Positions 14,002 to 14,218 of a stretch of 14,218 bases of DNA are shown here, in pieces; position 1 is the stretch's first letter; every line of letters starts with the position of its first letter. The notes under the pieces are model-generated. The model worked only from the letters and a program-made list of their open reading frames with translations. It was not told the DNA's origin and searched no databases. Origin of the DNA: Christensenella sp. UBA1259 (GTDB lineage: Bacteria; Bacillota; Clostridia; Christensenellales; Borkfalkiaceae); NCBI GenBank assembly GCA_002308755.1, contig DBVR01000039.1, forward strand, positions 16,306 through 30,523. Reading direction: 5' to 3'. Position numbers and translations under genes: made by a program.

Positions 14002-14218
14002 AATATTCCGTTTTTCGGATAAAAGCGTTCCGCCGACTCGGCAGTCAGAAGCGCCGCCCACGGCGCAAATCGCCCCCTTTGCCCTTTCGGGTAGGGGATA
14101 TATTATGTTTGCGGACTTGTAAGGAGCAAACGAAGTTTGCGACGGAATACGACGACAAGCGTCGTGGTGTTCGTCGCTTCGCGACTCGACTTAGCGATTG
14201 CTACCGCTACAAGCGGTC
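14002..14218. repeat. Gene-free tail made of a run of short hairpins
   Basis: No convincing gene is visible in either strand. The DNA is largely a chain of small inverted repeats: 14007-14019 (4 bp), 14032-14042 (4 bp), 14051-14066 (GCGCCG/CGGCGC, loop CCCA), 14074-14097 (C-run/G-run two-part stem), 14126-14140 (GCAAAC/GTTTGC, loop GAA), 14149-14165 (ACGACG/CGTCGT, loop 5), 14173-14185 (GTCGC/GCGAC, loop TTC), 14192-14203 (TAGC/GCTA) and 14203-14217 (ACCGCT/AGCGGT, loop ACA). The stems differ in sequence, so it is neither CRISPR nor simple tandem repeat. It may be an intergenic repeat element or a structured RNA cut by the window edge. Confidence 0.5.

Noticed and set aside
14101..14218. Possible peptide of about 38 codons on the minus strand from the right edge (ending LLLTSPQT)
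   Set aside because: The frame is open only by virtue of the hairpin composition, is Arg/Thr/Val-rich without a domain, and the stems explain the sequence better.
14120..14218. tRNA or CRISPR array in the hairpin tail
   Set aside because: The stems are too short and not arranged as a cloverleaf with a T-loop, and no repeat unit recurs with constant spacing.

Overview
The window reads as a chromosomal segment of an uncultured-type Bacillota (class Clostridia). Base composition is balanced, Ile is often encoded by ATA and Arg by AGA/AGG, the Shine-Dalgarno (SD) sequences are purine-rich, and the block dprA-topA-trmFO-hslV-hslU is classic Gram-positive synteny. A low-complexity lipoprotein linker also fits a monoderm cell. 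The clade is an inference from gene order and codon habit; no rRNA is present to confirm it.

Region 1 (1-9266, + strand) is one tightly packed gene run with gaps of 11 nt or less and several stop/start overlaps. It holds the 3' end of a comM/yifB-type gene, dprA, topA, trmFO, hslV, hslU, hisS, an RseC/MucC-like membrane protein and asnA. Together these cover DNA uptake and processing, supercoiling control, tRNA modification and charging, proteolysis and asparagine synthesis. Compared with the Bacillus order, no xerC/codV lies between trmFO and hslV, and no codY follows hslU.

Region 2 (9274-12606) starts with mntP (Mn2+ exporter) on the minus strand, convergent with asnA. Its consensus-like promoter lies in the 66-nt divergent gap shared with ung. 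On the + strand, ung, an ApgM-type phosphoglycerate mutase and a short-chain dehydrogenase follow, separated by a 4-nt overlap and a 1-nt gap, and end at a GC-rich terminator. I place the mutase start at 10581, 12 nt downstream of the longest reading.

Region 3 (12607-14218) holds a separately transcribed lipoprotein gene with its own extended -10 promoter. The protein has a signal peptide with lipobox, an Asp/Ser/Glu/Gly-rich spacer and a DUF4886/SGNH-hydrolase-like domain. A strong terminator follows. The last ~215 nt have no credible gene but contain an unusual run of short, mostly perfect hairpins with different stems and mainly 3-5-nt loops. This is the least explained part of the window.

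Most of the window is housekeeping. I do not see a defence system, CRISPR array, toxin-antitoxin pair, transposase or phage gene. The points most worth a second look are the hairpin run at the right edge, the divergent DprA signature residues, the very short SD-less leader of mntP with a palindrome over its -35 box, and the linker lipoprotein.
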